From Pseudomonas sp. (GTDB lineage: Bacteria; Pseudomonadota; Gammaproteobacteria; Pseudomonadales; Pseudomonadaceae), in contig DQGF01000314.1 in assembly GCA_003525045.1 (NCBI GenBank), positions 1 through 6,985 of the forward strand: a stretch of DNA of 6,985 nt. Direction: 5' to 3'. The notes below the pieces were generated by a model, which saw nothing but the letters and a program-made list of their open reading frames with translations, had not been told where the DNA came from and ran no database searches. The first letter of the stretch is position 1. Each line of letters starts with the position of its first letter. This document shows positions 5,622 to 6,985 of the stretch, in pieces. The position numbers and the translations under genes are program-made.

Positions 5622-6964
5622 ACATAAGCCCACGGCAAAAAGTCCTGATCGTCGACGACGAACCGGATATCCGCGAACTCCTGGAAATCACCCTGGGACG
5701 GATGAAACTCGACACCTTCAGTGCCCGTAGCCTTGGCGAAGCCCAGGCTCTGCTGACACGCGAGACATTCGACCTGTGCCTGACCGACATGCGTCTGCCG
5801 GACGGCACCGGCCTGGAGCTGGTGCAATACATCCAGCAACGCTATCCACAGGTACCGGTGGCAATGATTACTGCCTATGGCAGCCTTGAAACAGCGATCA
5901 ACGCGCTCAAGGCCGGCGCCTTCGACTTCCTGACCAAACCGGTGGACCTTTCCCGTCTGCGGGAACTGGTCACCAGCGCCCTGCGCCTGACCGCGCCGGG
6001 CGGCGTCAGCAGCACCATCGATCGGCAGTTGCTGGGCGACTCATTGCCCATGCGCAGCCTGCGCAAGCAAATCGACAAACTGGCCCGCAGCCAGGCGCCG
6101 GTGTACATCAGCGGCGAGTCCGGCAGCGGCAAGGAACTGGTCGCGCGACTGATCCATGAGCAGGGGCCGCGGACCAACCGACCGTTTATCCCGGTGAACT
6201 GCGGGGCGATACCCTCGGAATTGATGGAAAGCGAGTTTTTCGGCCACCGCAAAGGCAGCTTCAGCGGTGCCATCGAAGACAAGCCCGGCCTGTTCCAGGC
6301 GGCCCATGGCGGTACGCTGTTCCTCGACGAAGTGGCCGATTTGCCACTGGCGATGCAGGTCAAACTGCTGCGGGCGATTCAGGAAAAAGCCGTGCGCAGT
6401 GTTGGTGGCCAGCAGGAAACCGTGGTCGATGTGCGCATTCTCTGCGCCACCCATAAAGACCTCGACGCTGAAGTCGCCGCCGAACGCTTCCGTCAGGATT
6501 TGTACTATCGGTTGAACGTGATCGAGCTGCGGGTTCCATCCTTGCGCGAACGTCGCGATGACATTGAGACCTTGGCTATCCATGTCCTCAAACGCCTGGC
6601 AGCCGGCAGTGGGCAGCCGGCGGCAAAACTCCACCCGCACGCCCTCGACGCGCTGAAAAGCTATCGTTTTCCGGGCAATGTGCGGGAGCTGGAGAACATG
6701 CTCGAGCGAGCTCACACGCTGTGTGAAAACAAACAGATCGAAGCCAGCGACCTGCGCTTGGCCGAGGGCAACTGCGGCGCAGAAGGCGGTGTACCTGACC
6801 TGACGCAGATCGACAATCTGGAAGATTATCTGGAAAACGTCGAACGCAAACTGATCCTCCAGGCGCTGGAGGAAACTCGCTGGAACCGTACGGCGGCGGC
6901 ACAGCGCTTGAATCTTTCGTTTCGGTCGATGCGCTACAGACTCAAGAAATTGGGCCTGGATTGA
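5618..6964 (+). CDS. pilR: Sigma-54-dependent response regulator PilR
   Basis: A 448-residue NtrC-class activator, partner of PilS; in P. aeruginosa it turns on pilA with RpoN and influences other surface-behaviour genes. The receiver domain (about 6-122) has the acidic pair Asp13/Asp14, phosphoacceptor Asp57 (LTDMRLPDG), Thr85 and Lys107. The AAA+ domain (about 137-370) has Walker A GESGSGKE (166-173), the sigma-54 contact loop as GSFSGA (213-218; consensus GAFTGA), Walker B LFLDEV (234-239), RFRQDLYYRL with the arginine-finger candidates, and FPGNVREL (351-358). A Fis-type helix-turn-helix closes the protein (about 405-447, NRTAAAQRLNLSFRSMRYRL). The start is taken as TTG at 5618-5620, overlapping the pilS stop as TTGA, with GGA about seven bases upstream. 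No ATG or GTG occurs near the start of the receiver domain in this frame; the first in-frame ATG (Met29) would remove the Asp13/Asp14 pair. Confidence 0.95.
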   Translation: MNISPRQKVLIVDDEPDIRELLEITLGRMKLDTFSARSLGEAQALLTRETFDLCLTDMRLPDGTGLELVQYIQQRYPQVPVAMITAYGSLETAINALKAGAFDFLTKPVDLSRLRELVTSALRLTAPGGVSSTIDRQLLGDSLPMRSLRKQIDKLARSQAPVYISGESGSGKELVARLIHEQGPRTNRPFIPVNCGAIPSELMESEFFGHRKGSFSGAIEDKPGLFQAAHGGTLFLDEVADLPLAMQVKLLRAIQEKAVRSVGGQQETVVDVRILCATHKDLDAEVAAERFRQDLYYRLNVIELRVPSLRERRDDIETLAIHVLKRLAAGSGQPAAKLHPHALDALKSYRFPGNVRELENMLERAHTLCENKQIEASDLRLAEGNCGAEGGVPDLTQIDNLEDYLENVERKLILQALEETRWNRTAAAQRLNLSFRSMRYRLKKLGLD

Positions 6965-6972
6965 GGGCCTCT

Positions 6973-6985
6973 TCGCGAGCAGGCT
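6973..6985. repeat. Start of a second REP element, cut by right edge
   Basis: TCGCGAGCAGGCT, nine bases after the pilR stop, matches the inner part of the Pseudomonas REP consensus (TCGCGAGCAAGCTCGCTCC and its variants). It shares TCGCGAGCA with the right arm of the element at 3634-3746. Only 13 bases are visible, so the identification rests on the shared core and the typical position after a gene. Confidence 0.5.

Noticed and set aside
6041..6715. A 224-codon open frame on the minus strand opposite pilR
   Set aside because: It is antisense to the AAA+ domain of PilR with no independent support.

Overview
The window reads as ordinary core chromosome of a Pseudomonas, most likely of the P. 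fluorescens/putida side of the genus. The reasons are the gene order clpB - pgeF - rluD (one strand) facing away from bamD - PP0621-type gene - pilS - pilR (other strand), close protein resemblance to the Pseudomonas members of each family, high GC, and a repetitive extragenic palindrome (REP) with the GGAGCGAGC..GCTCGCGA core common in fluorescent pseudomonads. No insertion sequence, prophage, CRISPR array, tRNA or rRNA gene was seen. No stretch over 300 bases lacks a gene.

Minus-strand block (1-2446). Transcription runs right to left. rluD (23S rRNA pseudouridine synthase) and pgeF (peptidoglycan editing factor, laccase-domain family) share a 4-base ATGA overlap and look translationally coupled. 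A 129-base gap then leads to clpB (disaggregase), which is cut by the left edge inside its first Walker A motif. That gap holds a good match to a heat-shock (sigma-32/RpoH) promoter, so clpB probably has its own stress promoter in addition to any read-through.

Divergent control region (2447-2597). About 150 bases separate rluD and bamD. It contains one candidate extended -10 promoter in each direction and a perfect 7-base inverted repeat that lies both in the bamD leader and around the poorly conserved -35 position of the rluD promoter.

Plus-strand block (2598-6964). bamD encodes the outer-membrane assembly lipoprotein, with a long C-terminal extension holding a twice-repeated 14-residue motif. 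A REP-type inverted pair (REPIN) fills the gap after it. Then come a 77-residue membrane-anchored putative zinc-binding protein (PP0621 family), pilS and pilR. The last three genes overlap one another (11 and 4 bases). pilS and pilR appear to use GTG and TTG starts, which suggests a tightly coupled operon making few copies of the regulators. PilS (six-helix membrane sensor, PAS, histidine kinase) phosphorylates PilR (receiver, AAA+, Fis-type HTH), which activates sigma-54 promoters such as that of pilin in the known systems. Another REP begins just after pilR and runs off the right edge.

I found no clearly new multi-gene system. The observations most worth following are the small zinc-ribbon-like membrane protein overlapping pilS, the repeated C-terminal motif in BamD, the heat-shock promoter of clpB and the structured bamD/rluD control region.
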